Of a stretch of 53,249 bases of DNA, positions 7,875-15,890 are shown one piece after another. Both the position numbers and the translations under genes were made by a program. The notes under the pieces were generated by a model. That model ran no database searches and was not told the origin of the DNA. It saw only the letters and a program-made list of their open reading frames with translations. Positions within the stretch are counted from its first letter, which is position 1. The number at the start of each line of letters is the position of its first letter. The DNA comes from DATEJJ01 sp039649115 (lineage in GTDB: Bacteria > Actinomycetota > Actinomycetes > Mycobacteriales > Micromonosporaceae), in contig JBBWZQ010000056.1 in the NCBI GenBank assembly GCA_039649115.1, positions 1 to 53,249 on the forward strand. Direction: 5' to 3'.

Positions 7875-9100
7875 GAGGTCACCCCGTACGGCACGGACGC
7901 TTCGACGGCGAAGCCGCCGTCCTCGCACCCGCCCACCGACAGGCGGCCACCGAGCATCGCCACCCGCTCCCGCATGCCGACCAGGCCATGGCCGCCGTCC
8001 ACGTCCGGTACGGCCGATCCCGACCCGCCACTGTCTACTATGGACAAGCTCAGCTCGTCCGCGCCGTACCGCACCTCGACCCGCACCTGGGCACCGGGCG
8101 CGTACCGGGCGGCGTTGCTCAACGCCTCCTGCACGATCCGGTACGCGGACAGGTCGACCCCGGCGGGCAGCGGCCTCGGTACCCCGAGGACCGCGGCCCG
8201 CACCGTGAGCCCGGCGGACACCGCGCCGGCCACCAGGTCGTCCAGCCGCTCCAGCCCGGGCTGTGGTACCCGCTCGATCTCCTCGTCGTCCTCCCGCAGC
8301 AGTCCGACGACGCGCCGGGTCTCGGCGAGCGCCTCGCGGGCCGCACCGCGGATGGCGGCGAGCGTCTGCGCGGCCTCGGGAGGCAGGTCGGGGATCTTCA
8401 GCGGCGCCGCCTCGGCCTGGATCGCGATCATCGACATGTGGTGCGCCACCACGTCGTGCAGTTCGCGGGCGATCCGGCCGCGCTCCTCGAGCACGGCCTG
8501 CCGCGCGAGGTCGTGGCGGCGCAGTTCGGCCTGCTCGGCCAGTTGCGTCTCGGCCGCACGCCGGCCCCGGATCTCGCCGCCGAGCAGCAGCGGTACCGCG
8601 ACGAGGCCCACGACGATGAGCGCCAGCCACAGCGGCGTGCCGTCCACAAAGGAGGCCGGCAGCACCACGAGCAGCGCGGTCAGCACGCCGACCGCGATCG
8701 AGACCCGGCGTGGGTAGACGATGGCGACCTGGAGCAGCAGGAACATCAGCGCCATCCAGCCGTTCACCGTCCACGGCCAGTGCGGCCTGGTGCTGGACAG
8801 CGCGACGAGGTTGAGCACCAGGCCGACCACGGTGACCCGCCACGCCACCAGCGGCCAGCGCAGGGCGAACATCAGCGGCGCGCCCTCAAGGAGGCCGATC
8901 ACGGTGCCCAGCCCCGGCGTCAGGTGCCGGTCGTCGATCAGCTGGGGGATCGCCCCGCCCGTCATGCCGAGCCCGAGGCCGATCCACAGCGCGGGCGCGA
9001 CCATCCGTAGCCACTTGCGCCGGGCCCAGGGCCACACCGGCGCGGCCATGGCCGGTGAGCCGACCGCCACGTCGAGCAGCAGCCTGCCGAACGGTCTCAC
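7871..9100 (-). CDS. NarL-type sensor histidine kinase
   Basis: Membrane sensor kinase of 409 residues. Four to five hydrophobic segments occupy the first ~150 residues (WLRMVAPALWIGLGLGMTGG, VTVVGLVLNLVAL, MALMFLLLQVAIVY, VGVLTALLVVLPASF). A short coiled coil follows, then the HisKA_3 phosphoacceptor box RELHDVVAHHMSMIAIQAEA. The C-terminal HATPase has LSLSIVDSGG and GHGLVGMRERVAMLGG. There is no large extracellular sensor domain, so the signal may be read within the membrane. The start is a GTG that overlaps the citrate synthase stop by 4 bp (GTGA). A second start at residue 18 is possible. It phosphorylates the overlapping downstream regulator. Confidence 0.92.
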   Translation of the reverse strand: MRPFGRLLLDVAVGSPAMAAPVWPWARRKWLRMVAPALWIGLGLGMTGGAIPQLIDDRHLTPGLGTVIGLLEGAPLMFALRWPLVAWRVTVVGLVLNLVALSSTRPHWPWTVNGWMALMFLLLQVAIVYPRRVSIAVGVLTALLVVLPASFVDGTPLWLALIVVGLVAVPLLLGGEIRGRRAAETQLAEQAELRRHDLARQAVLEERGRIARELHDVVAHHMSMIAIQAEAAPLKIPDLPPEAAQTLAAIRGAAREALAETRRVVGLLREDDEEIERVPQPGLERLDDLVAGAVSAGLTVRAAVLGVPRPLPAGVDLSAYRIVQEALSNAARYAPGAQVRVEVRYGADELSLSIVDSGGSGSAVPDVDGGHGLVGMRERVAMLGGRLSVGGCEDGGFAVEASVPYGVTS

Positions 9101-10392
9101 GGCGCAGTCGCGACCCGGTCCGCCATGGCCAGGTAGTCGCGCACCGGGGCCCCGGTGTACACCTGGCGGGGTCGGCCGATCTTGGTTTCCGGATCATTGA
9201 TCATCTCGCGCCACTGCGCGATCCAGCCGGGCAGCCGGCCGAGCGCGAACAGCACGGTGAACATGGTCGTGGGGAAACCCATCGCCTTGTAGATGAGGCC
9301 GGTGTAGAAGTCGACGTTGGGGTACAGCTTGCGGGAGACGAAGAAGTCGTCGCCGAGCGCGATCTCCTCCAGCTGCATGGCGAGGTCCAGCAGCGGGTCG
9401 GGCCTGGCCATGCGGCCCAGTACCTCCTGCGCCGCCTGCTTGACGATCGCCGCGCGCGGGTCGTAGTGCTTGTACACGCGGTGCCCGAAGCCCATCAGCT
9501 TCACGCCCGCGTCGCGCGCCTTGACCCGCTTCACGAACCCGTCCACGTCGCCGCCGTCGTCCTGGATGCGCTGCAGCATCTCCAGCACCGCCTGGTTGGC
9601 CCCGCCGTGCAGCGGGCCGAACAGCGCGTTGACGCCCGCCGATACGGAGGCGAACAGGTTGGCGTGCGCCGAGCCGACCATGCGTACGGTGGACGTGGAG
9701 CAGTTCTGCTCGTGGTCGGCGTGCAGCACGAAGAGCATGTCGAGCACCCGCGCGAAGACCGGATCCCCCTCGTACGGGGTGGCCGGCACGCCGAACGTCA
9801 TCCGCAGGAAGTTCTCCACGTACCCGAGGGAGTTGTCCGGGTACAGCATCGGCTGCCCGATCGCCTTCTTGTACGCGTACGAGGCGATCGTCGGTACCTT
9901 CGCCAGCAGCCGTACCGTCGAGATCTCCACGTGCTCCTGGTCGAACGGGTTCAGGCTGTCCTGGTAGAACGTGGACAGCGCGCTGACCGCCGAGGACAGC
10001 ACGGCCATCGGGTGCGCGTCGCGCGGGAAGCCGTCGAAGAAGCGGCGCATCTCCTCGTGCAGCAGGGTGTGCCGCTTGACGCGCTGGATGAAGTCGTCGA
10101 GCTGCGCCTGCGTGGGCAACGCGCCGTGGATCAGCAGGTACGAGGTTTCCAGGAAGGACGAGTGCCCGGCGAGCTGCTCGATCGGGTATCCCCGGTACCG
10201 CAGGATGCCGGCGTCACCATCGATGTACGTGATCTCGGAGGTGCACGACGCGGTGTTGATGAACCCGGGGTCGAGCGTGACGTGTCCGGTCTCGGCGAGC
10301 AGTTTGCCGACCCCGAGACCGGACGGTCCCTCGACCGCGTCCCGTACCGGCAGCGGCATCTCCTTGCCGGCAAACGTCAAAGAGTAGTCCAT
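9097..10392 (-). CDS. gltA: Citrate synthase (type II)
   Basis: Condenses oxaloacetate and acetyl-CoA to citrate, the entry step of the TCA cycle. At 431 residues it has the usual length of bacterial hexameric citrate synthase. The catalytic residues are visible: His in VLHADHEQNCS, His in MGFGHRVYKHYDPR, and Asp in YPNVDFYTG. The N-terminal region carries GFINTASCTSEITYIDGD, typical of the type II enzyme. The start ATG has AGGAGG four nt upstream. Its stop overlaps the start of a sensor kinase gene, an unusual partner; no other TCA gene is in the window. Confidence 0.96.
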   Translation of the reverse strand: MDYSLTFAGKEMPLPVRDAVEGPSGLGVGKLLAETGHVTLDPGFINTASCTSEITYIDGDAGILRYRGYPIEQLAGHSSFLETSYLLIHGALPTQAQLDDFIQRVKRHTLLHEEMRRFFDGFPRDAHPMAVLSSAVSALSTFYQDSLNPFDQEHVEISTVRLLAKVPTIASYAYKKAIGQPMLYPDNSLGYVENFLRMTFGVPATPYEGDPVFARVLDMLFVLHADHEQNCSTSTVRMVGSAHANLFASVSAGVNALFGPLHGGANQAVLEMLQRIQDDGGDVDGFVKRVKARDAGVKLMGFGHRVYKHYDPRAAIVKQAAQEVLGRMARPDPLLDLAMQLEEIALGDDFFVSRKLYPNVDFYTGLIYKAMGFPTTMFTVLFALGRLPGWIAQWREMINDPETKIGRPRQVYTGAPVRDYLAMADRVATAP

Positions 10393-10484
10393 CGTGCCTC
10401 CTCACCGGGTCACCGCGGGACCTGGCCACCGCAGGATCCCATGCCAGCCGGGGTGCCGGCGCCACCGGGGTCAGGCGGCGAGAG

Positions 10485-11252
10485 TCAGGCGGAGGCCGGA
10501 CGGGTCGCGGTGCGCAGCTCGGAGAGGGCCGAGGCGATGCCGGCCAGCAGGTCGGTCGCCTCGGTGAGCCGGTGCATCGGGCCGCCGTCGACCACGGTGC
10601 GCCCGTCCTCCGCGACGTACCCGGCGGCCGCGGCGACCAGCCGCTCGTACGCCTCGACGCCCTGGGTGAAGTGGCCCAGCAGGTCGGCGTGCGCGGCCGG
10701 CAGCCGGCCGTCGGAGGGGGCCAGGCGCAGCGCCCGCTCCACGGCGGCGGTGCGCTCACCCAGCTCGCGCAGGGTGTGCTCGGCCTGGTTGGCCTCGCGC
10801 ACGGCCGGCTGCGCCGGGCCGCCCAGCCGGCCGGCCAGGCCGGCGAACGTCTGCGCGGCGCGGTCCAGCCTGTTCCAGGCGGGCAGCACCGAGGATCCGC
10901 GCACCTTCGACCGCGACTGCATCCGGCGCAGCTCGACAAGTGCGCCGCGGCCGGCCGGCCAGCGGGACACCAGCGCATCCATCCGGCGGCTGCCCAGCAG
11001 CGGCGCGCGCGGCGCCTCGATCGGCTCCGGCGGCGGCTGCGCGGCAAGCTCCCGCAGGTCGCTCCAGCGCCACCAGGTCAGCGCCGCCGATCCGCCGGTC
11101 AGCGCGGCCCAGACCGCGTCCGGCCAGCCCAGGCCGTGGTACGGGACGAGGACCGCACTGGTGCCGGCGAGCGTGCCGGCGAGCACGCTCCACCGCCGGG
11201 CGGAGCGGCGCAGCCTGCGCAGCTGCCGGAAGTACCGGTTGCGCTCGTCCAC
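10485..11252 (-). CDS. pspM: Phage-shock-associated membrane protein, PspM-like
   Basis: Inner-membrane partner of PspA in actinobacteria, proposed from position and shape. It has 255 residues with two adjacent N-terminal hydrophobic segments (SVLAGTLAGTSAVLVPYHGL and WPDAVWAALTGGSAALTWW) preceded by a basic patch (RQLRRLRRSARR). A long helical cytoplasmic domain follows. It starts 16 bp downstream of pspA, from GTG at 11252 behind a G-rich Shine-Dalgarno sequence. In mycobacteria the equivalent clgR-pspA-pspM order exists, and PspM anchors PspA at the membrane. Sequence similarity is weaker than the context, so the symbol is a context call. Confidence 0.72.
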   Translation of the reverse strand: MDERNRYFRQLRRLRRSARRWSVLAGTLAGTSAVLVPYHGLGWPDAVWAALTGGSAALTWWRWSDLRELAAQPPPEPIEAPRAPLLGSRRMDALVSRWPAGRGALVELRRMQSRSKVRGSSVLPAWNRLDRAAQTFAGLAGRLGGPAQPAVREANQAEHTLRELGERTAAVERALRLAPSDGRLPAAHADLLGHFTQGVEAYERLVAAAAGYVAEDGRTVVDGGPMHRLTEATDLLAGIASALSELRTATRPASA

Positions 11253-11268
11253 CCCCGCCCCCCGTGCC

Positions 11269-12147
11269 TCAGCCCGCGGCCTGGTCCGTGCTCTTGTCCT
11301 TGGACATGTTCGCCCTGATCTCGTCGAGCCGGGCCACGCTCGCGTCCTTCTGCGCCGGCTGACCGGTGGGCTGGGCCGTGGGACCTGCGCCGACCGCCGG
11401 CGCGGCGGGTGCCGCGGCCAGCTGGTCACCGGCCATGCTCGCGCGGATCTGCTCCAGCCGCGAGGCTCCGGCCATGTCCAGCGAGGACTTCTGCACCTCG
11501 AGCATGCGGCCCTCGACCGAGTTCGAGGCGAGCTCGGCACGGCCCATCGCGGTCGCGTACCGCCGCTCGATCTTCTCCCGCACCTCGTCCAGGGACGGCG
11601 TGTTGCCCGGTGCGGCCAGCGACGACATCGACTCCAGCGACCGGGCCACGGTCTCCTGCATCTTGGCCTGCTCCAGCTGGCTGAGCAGCTTGGTGCGCTC
11701 GGCGAGCTTCTGCTGGAGGATCGTGGCGTTGTTCTCCACCGCCTTGCGCGCCTGGGTGGCCGCGCTCAGCGCCTGGTCGTGGAGGGTCTTCAGGTCCTCC
11801 ATCGACTGCTCGGCGGCGACCAGCTGGGTGGCGAAGATCTGCGCGGTGTTCTCGTACTCGGTGGCCTTGCTCTCGGTGCCCTCGCCCCGCGACTTGTCCG
11901 CGAGCACCAGCGCCTGCCGGGCCGAGCCCTGCAGCTTCTGCACCTCGTCCATCGAGCGTGACAGCTTCATCTCCAGCTGGCGCTGGTTGCCGATGACCGC
12001 CGCCGCCTGCTGCACGAGAGCCTGGTGCTGGCGTTGCGCGTCCTCGACCGCCTGCTGGATCTGTACCTTCGGATCGGCGTACTCATCGATCTTGGCGCCG
12101 AACAGCGCCATCAGGTATCGCCAGCCCTTGACGAACGGGTTCGCCAT
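11269..12147 (-). CDS. pspA: PspA/IM30 family envelope-stress protein
   Basis: ESCRT-III-like membrane-remodelling protein that coats stressed membranes. The N-terminal amphipathic helix (MANPFVKGWRYLMALFGAKI) and DPKVQIQQAVEDAQRQHQAL are diagnostic. A continuous coiled coil runs from about residue 25 to 220. The C-terminus is unusual: the motif SRLEQIRASM recurs as ARLDEIRANM after an Ala/Pro-rich linker, so the tail appears duplicated. The 292 residues are longer than E. coli PspA (about 222) but near actinobacterial homologues. A GAGAGGA ribosome binding site lies 8 nt upstream. In mycobacteria, transcription of the equivalent gene depends on ClgR, whose gene lies three genes upstream here. 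Confidence 0.93.
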   Translation of the reverse strand: MANPFVKGWRYLMALFGAKIDEYADPKVQIQQAVEDAQRQHQALVQQAAAVIGNQRQLEMKLSRSMDEVQKLQGSARQALVLADKSRGEGTESKATEYENTAQIFATQLVAAEQSMEDLKTLHDQALSAATQARKAVENNATILQQKLAERTKLLSQLEQAKMQETVARSLESMSSLAAPGNTPSLDEVREKIERRYATAMGRAELASNSVEGRMLEVQKSSLDMAGASRLEQIRASMAGDQLAAAPAAPAVGAGPTAQPTGQPAQKDASVARLDEIRANMSKDKSTDQAAG

Positions 12148-12256
12148 ATCTGCGGTCCTCTCCAGCCTTCGTCAGTCCTGCTTGCAAGTGTCGCTCACCT
12201 TTATGATGGCAGCCGCCGGCCAGCCGGACGCGCGGCCCGTGACAGGCAGACTACGC

Positions 12257-13060
12257 TCATCGGACCACCTCCGACCCGCCCGGATCGGTGGGCTGCCCCG
12301 CCAGCAGGCGCCGGGACAGCTCCTCGGTCTCGGCCAGGCCGGCGCGCAGGCCGTCCAGGTCGCCGGTCAGCTCGGCCAGCCGGGCCGGGGTGGTCTCGCC
12401 CCCGCCGCTGGTCAGCCGCATGGCGACCAGCTCGGCCAGCCGGGCCGCCAGCCCCTCCAGCCCGAGCACGGCCGACTCCATCCGGGCCAGCTGCGTCTGC
12501 CGCACCTCGACCAGCCGCTCGAACACCCGGATCTGGTCCTCGACCGCCCGTACCGCCCGCTGTTTCTCGTCGTGCAGCGCTCCCACGCTGGTGGCCGCCT
12601 CCTGGCGCAACTGCGTCGCGCGCTGCCCCAGGCGGCCCGCGTCGATGCCGCCCAGCGCCTGTTCCACCACGGTAACCTGGCCGGCCAGCCGGCGCAGGTC
12701 GGTCACGACCGCGGCGGCCTGGTCGTCGACGTCGTCGATCTGGACGGCCAACACCTGGTCGGGGCCGGTCCGCGTCCGCTGCCGCAGGGTCAGCAGCGCG
12801 GCGTCCGCGCGGCGCAGCCACCGCTCGGCGGCGCTGCCCCGCGGGGGCGTGGGCAATCCGGGGGTACCGGCGGCAGCCGGCGTCCGATCGGTGAACGCGC
12901 CGAGACCGACCTTGATCCCGTACACGCCGGCCGCGATGCCGACCCCGATCGGCAGCCCGAACAGCACGCCGGTGCCCAGCGCGGCGGCCACGGCGCCGCC
13001 CAGCCCGCCGAGCAGGACGGCGGTGACGATCCCCCACGGATCGCCCAACTGCTGTCTCAC
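12257..13060 (-). CDS. Membrane-anchored coiled-coil protein in psp cluster
   Basis: 267 residues with no family I recognise. The N-terminus carries two back-to-back glycine-rich hydrophobic segments (IVTAVLLGGLGGAVAAALG and GVLFGLPIGVGIAAGVYGIK). A Pro-rich linker follows, then about 180 residues of heptad-rich helix (for example ALGGIDAGRLGQRATQLRQE and EDQIRVFERLVEVRQTQLAR). The tail contains many Ala/Leu/Glu repeats. The start is GTG at 13060; a GTG two codons upstream is equally possible. It lies between the VWA/solute-binding gene and pspA on the same strand. A membrane hairpin plus coiled coil suggests a scaffold or a PspA-binding partner, which is inference from context. Confidence 0.75.
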   Translation of the reverse strand: MRQQLGDPWGIVTAVLLGGLGGAVAAALGTGVLFGLPIGVGIAAGVYGIKVGLGAFTDRTPAAAGTPGLPTPPRGSAAERWLRRADAALLTLRQRTRTGPDQVLAVQIDDVDDQAAAVVTDLRRLAGQVTVVEQALGGIDAGRLGQRATQLRQEAATSVGALHDEKQRAVRAVEDQIRVFERLVEVRQTQLARMESAVLGLEGLAARLAELVAMRLTSGGGETTPARLAELTGDLDGLRAGLAETEELSRRLLAGQPTDPGGSEVVR

Positions 13061-13146
13061 GCCCACCCGCCAAGTCTGCCCCGCCGGAGCCGTCGCGCGC
13101 CCCTCCCCCACCCGGACTTTTCCCGGGACCGCCTCCCCTAGGTGGT

Positions 13147-14973
13147 CTAAAAGTTGCTGATGACGTTCGTCAGGACCTTGGTGATCGTGGTGGGGTCCCG
13201 GGCGTCGTACGCCGCGGCGCGGGACGCCGAGGCGATCTTCTTCAGCGTGTCCAGGTCGGCCTCGTCGCCGTAGGCGATCGTGAACACCCGCACCGAGTTC
13301 TCCAGGTGGGACGCGTCCAGGTCGCGCAGCAGCCGGGTGAGGTCGTTGTCCCGCGGGTACTCGTTCTGGCCGTCGGTCAGCACGACGACCGCGTTGATCC
13401 GGCTCGGGTCGCTGTCCGCGAGCATCGCCTGGGCGGCAGCCCGCGTGCTGGCGTACAGCGCGGTACCGCCCTCGGCGTGCAGGCCGTCGATCGTGCTGCG
13501 CAGCTGCCCGCCGACCTGGGCCACCGGCCCGATCGGCACCCGCGCCGTGTACGGCGTGCCGCCCGCGGTCTGCTCGGTCGAGAAGGTCCACAGCCCGACC
13601 TGGTCGTCGGCGGCGAACATGTCGATCGCCTGCTTCGCGGCCCGCTTGGCGAGGTCGAGCTTTGACGGGCCGCCGGCGGTCAGCTCGGCCATCGAACCGG
13701 ATACGTCGAGCACCAGCAGCGCCCTGGCCCGCTTGCGCTGGGTGTCCCACGTGGACAGTGCCTTCGCGGTGACCGGCGCGGGCGGCGGGTTGATCACCGT
13801 GTACTTCGCGTCCGGGAGCATCCCGTTCGCGGCGGTCACGGCGGCACCCGGTCTGCCCTCGAAGGTGCGGAAGCCGGCATCCGTGAACCGCTTCTGCTGT
13901 GCCGGCTCGTGCAGGTACGCAAGGAAGTCCTCGGCACCCGCCTTCTGCTCGTCGGTCATCCCGCCCAGCTCCACGTACGGGCTGTCGGACAGCAGCGTGC
14001 CCTCCTTCGGGTACACCGCGACCAGCGGTACCTGCGGCTTGCGCCCCTTGCCCGCGGTCTTCGGGTCACCGCTCGGGTTGCCGGTGTTGTAGTCGAAGAG
14101 CGACTTCTCCTCCACCGTGACCGCGCCGACGTACGACAGTCCCTGCCCCCTCGCGTCGGCTTCGAGCTGGTTGGCCAGGAAGGTCAGCGTGGTGTCGCCG
14201 TAGTGCACCACGCCGCTCTCCACGCCCTTCACGAAGTCGAGCACCTTCGGGTTGGCCAGATCCGCCTCGGTGAGATCGGAGGAGCGGCCGGTGGCGGCGA
14301 AGTACGCGCCGATCGTCGCGGACAGCCCCGCGGTCGAGATGTGCGGGTTGGTCTTGCCGAGCCGGAACCGTCCCCACTCCGGGTGGCCCACCGCGCCCCA
14401 GCCCTGCGGGTTGCGCGTCAGGCTGAGCACGTCGGTCCAGCCGATCGGCTTGTCCGGCCAGCCCAGCGCCTGGGCCATCGGCTTGGGCATGGCCAGCACG
14501 AGCGGCGTCTGCACGATCGAGGGCGGCTTGCCGTCGGGCAGCGCGATCGCCTTGTCGTTGACCACGGCCTGCTGGCGCAGCAGGGCCACCCACGCGGAGG
14601 AGGCCGGCGACCAGACCTGCGGCGCCGGGCCACCGTCGCGCTGCGCGTCCCAGCCGCTGGCCAGGGCCAGCATGGCGGTACCGGAGGCGACCGAGACCAC
14701 GGTCACGTCCGCGCATTTCCCGCCGCCGTAGCTGCGGGTGCTTCCGTTGTACCCGCTGGCGATCTGCCCGAGCAGTGCCGCCTTCTCGGCGGAGGCGGCC
14801 AGCCGCAGCGGCGTGCAGCCCGGCCGGTGCACGGCGCTCTGGCCGGAGCCACCGCCGGTGCTCTTGCCCTTCTTGAGCACCGTGTAGACCCCGACGATCG
14901 CGACCAGTCCGACGATCACCGCGATGACCAGCGGTAGCGCGTTGCGCCGACGGCGCGGTTGCTCGAAAACCAC
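13147..14973 (-). CDS. Membrane-tethered solute-binding and VWA fusion protein
   Basis: 608 residues. A basic N-terminus (FEQPRRRRNALP) precedes a single membrane anchor (LPLVIAVIVGLVAIVGVYTV, residues 13-32), so the rest is outside the cell. Residues about 50-400 resemble a family-1-like extracellular solute-binding domain (AEKAALLGQIASGYN, PQVWSPASSAWVALL, QTPLVLAMPKPMAQALGWP). Residues about 415-605 form a von Willebrand A domain with an intact MIDAS: LLVLDVSGSMAEL, the Thr in GGTALYAST, and VVLTDGQNEYPRD. No ABC permease is nearby. The gene lies between clgR and pspA, suggesting an envelope-stress or cell-wall-surface role; its ligand is unknown. This domain pair occurs in other actinomycetes, but I know of no defined function. 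Confidence 0.85.
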   Translation of the reverse strand: MVFEQPRRRRNALPLVIAVIVGLVAIVGVYTVLKKGKSTGGGSGQSAVHRPGCTPLRLAASAEKAALLGQIASGYNGSTRSYGGGKCADVTVVSVASGTAMLALASGWDAQRDGGPAPQVWSPASSAWVALLRQQAVVNDKAIALPDGKPPSIVQTPLVLAMPKPMAQALGWPDKPIGWTDVLSLTRNPQGWGAVGHPEWGRFRLGKTNPHISTAGLSATIGAYFAATGRSSDLTEADLANPKVLDFVKGVESGVVHYGDTTLTFLANQLEADARGQGLSYVGAVTVEEKSLFDYNTGNPSGDPKTAGKGRKPQVPLVAVYPKEGTLLSDSPYVELGGMTDEQKAGAEDFLAYLHEPAQQKRFTDAGFRTFEGRPGAAVTAANGMLPDAKYTVINPPPAPVTAKALSTWDTQRKRARALLVLDVSGSMAELTAGGPSKLDLAKRAAKQAIDMFAADDQVGLWTFSTEQTAGGTPYTARVPIGPVAQVGGQLRSTIDGLHAEGGTALYASTRAAAQAMLADSDPSRINAVVVLTDGQNEYPRDNDLTRLLRDLDASHLENSVRVFTIAYGDEADLDTLKKIASASRAAAYDARDPTTITKVLTNVISNF

Positions 14974-15026
14974 GGCCTCAGTGTGGCAGGTCGCCGCTCG
15001 CGGACCGGGCTTGAGGCTTACCGAAA

Positions 15027-15389
15027 CTAGGCCGCTGTCAGTACCTCGTCGCGGGGCTTGCGGGTGGCGCGCAGCGTCGCGCGCAGCGGCGTGTCCTGCC
15101 GCACGGTGACGGCGACGTCGCCCTCGACGCGGGTGGTGACCATCGCGCTGCCGGCCTCGGCGTCGGCAACCGTGCCACTCACCTCGCGCAGCAACTCGGA
15201 CAGGTGCGCGCCGAGCGCGTCACAGATCGCGGCCAGCAGCTCGCTGGACGCCTCCTTCTGACCGCGCTCGATCTCGGAGAGGTAGCCCAGGCTCACGTTG
15301 GCGGCCGTGGACACCTCGCGCAGGGTGCGGTGCTGTGCCTGCCGGCGCGCGCGCAGCGCGTCACCGATCACCCGTCGTAGCAGTACCAT
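15027..15389 (-). CDS. clgR: ClgR-type XRE transcriptional regulator
   Basis: DNA-binding activator of clp protease and, in mycobacteria, psp genes. It has 120 residues. The helix-turn-helix is TLREVSTAANVSLGYLSEIE, followed by RGQKEASSELLAAICDALG and LSELLREV, closely matching Streptomyces and mycobacterial ClgR. The ATG at 15389 follows GAGGGGGG. In many actinomycetes ClgR is itself a Clp substrate through its C-terminal end; this protein ends in TAA preceded by Leu (VLTAA), an AA-type C-terminus consistent with ClpXP degradation. It lies upstream of the VWA, coiled-coil, pspA and pspM genes on the same strand, fitting control of that cluster. Confidence 0.88.
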   Translation of the reverse strand: MVLLRRVIGDALRARRQAQHRTLREVSTAANVSLGYLSEIERGQKEASSELLAAICDALGAHLSELLREVSGTVADAEAGSAMVTTRVEGDVAVTVRQDTPLRATLRATRKPRDEVLTAA

Positions 15390-15527
15390 CGCACCCCCCT
15401 CGGCCAAGCCGGGCCGCGTCGACCACAGCCGCGTAGTTTCCCGCCACGGTACCCGCTCGCCGCGACCCTTCGCACCCGCGGTCTCGCATCGACCATGGCA
15501 CAACCAACCACCTGTCGCACGCATTCC

Positions 15528-15559
15528 TTGCGCGGAGGACTTTGTAAGTCTAGACTTAC
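15528..15559 (+). promoter_or_regulatory. Promoter and palindromic operator of arsR-SRPBCC
   Basis: The -35 TTGCGC (15528-15533) is separated by exactly 17 nt from the -10 TAGACT (15551-15556). Eight nt then lead to the GTG start, a leaderless layout. A perfect 16-bp palindrome, GTAAGTCTAGACTTAC (15544-15559), overlaps the -10 and is a natural operator for the dimeric ArsR protein. A half-site acttac recurs at 15571. Confidence 0.7.
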
Positions 15560-15564
15560 CGTTC

Positions 15565-15876
15565 GTGGGGACTTACGAAGACGCCGGGCTCGGCCTGCTG
15601 GCCGATCCGACCCGGCGTGCGATCTTCGAGCGGCTGGCCCAGGGGCCATGCTCGGTCGGAGAGCTGGCCGGCGAGCTGCCGGTCAGCCGGCCCGCGGTCT
15701 CCCAGCACCTGCGCGCGCTGAAGGAGGCGGGCCTGGTCACCGACCGTGCCGCCGGCACCCGCCGGATCTACCAGGTCAACCCGACCGGCGTCGCCAACCT
15801 GCACGGCTATCTCGACCAGATCTGGAGTGACGCCCTGGCCGCTTTCACGATGGCGGTCCAGGCGCCGGACAATTGA
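15565..15876 (+). CDS. ArsR-family winged-helix repressor
   Basis: 103-residue transcriptional repressor. The winged helix is clear: GLLADPTRRAIFERLAQGPC, SVGELAGELPVSRPAVSQHL, RALKEAGLVTDRAAGTRRIY. It lacks the Cys-rich metal site ELCVCDL, so metal sensing is unlikely; it belongs to the ArsR group paired with SRPBCC proteins. The GTG at 15565 is chosen because it sits 8 nt after a -10 box and because the longer frame upstream has no homologous sequence. The next gene begins 14 nt after its stop. It most likely represses its own operon through the palindrome at 15544-15559. Confidence 0.9.
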   Translation: MGTYEDAGLGLLADPTRRAIFERLAQGPCSVGELAGELPVSRPAVSQHLRALKEAGLVTDRAAGTRRIYQVNPTGVANLHGYLDQIWSDALAAFTMAVQAPDN

Positions 15877-15890
15877 GCAGAGGAGCAGAC

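Noticed and set aside
9055..11961. Very long plus-strand open frame antisense to gltA, pspM and pspA
   Set aside because: Such frames arise from high GC on the strand opposite real genes; its translation is Arg/Gly/Val-rich with no domain, while the minus-strand genes are unmistakable.
13147..14973. ABC-transporter substrate-binding component
   Set aside because: No permease or ATPase gene within the window and a VWA domain is fused to it.
15298..15564. Longer N-terminus for the ArsR protein
   Set aside because: The upstream part overlaps clgR antisense and lies before the promoter and operator.
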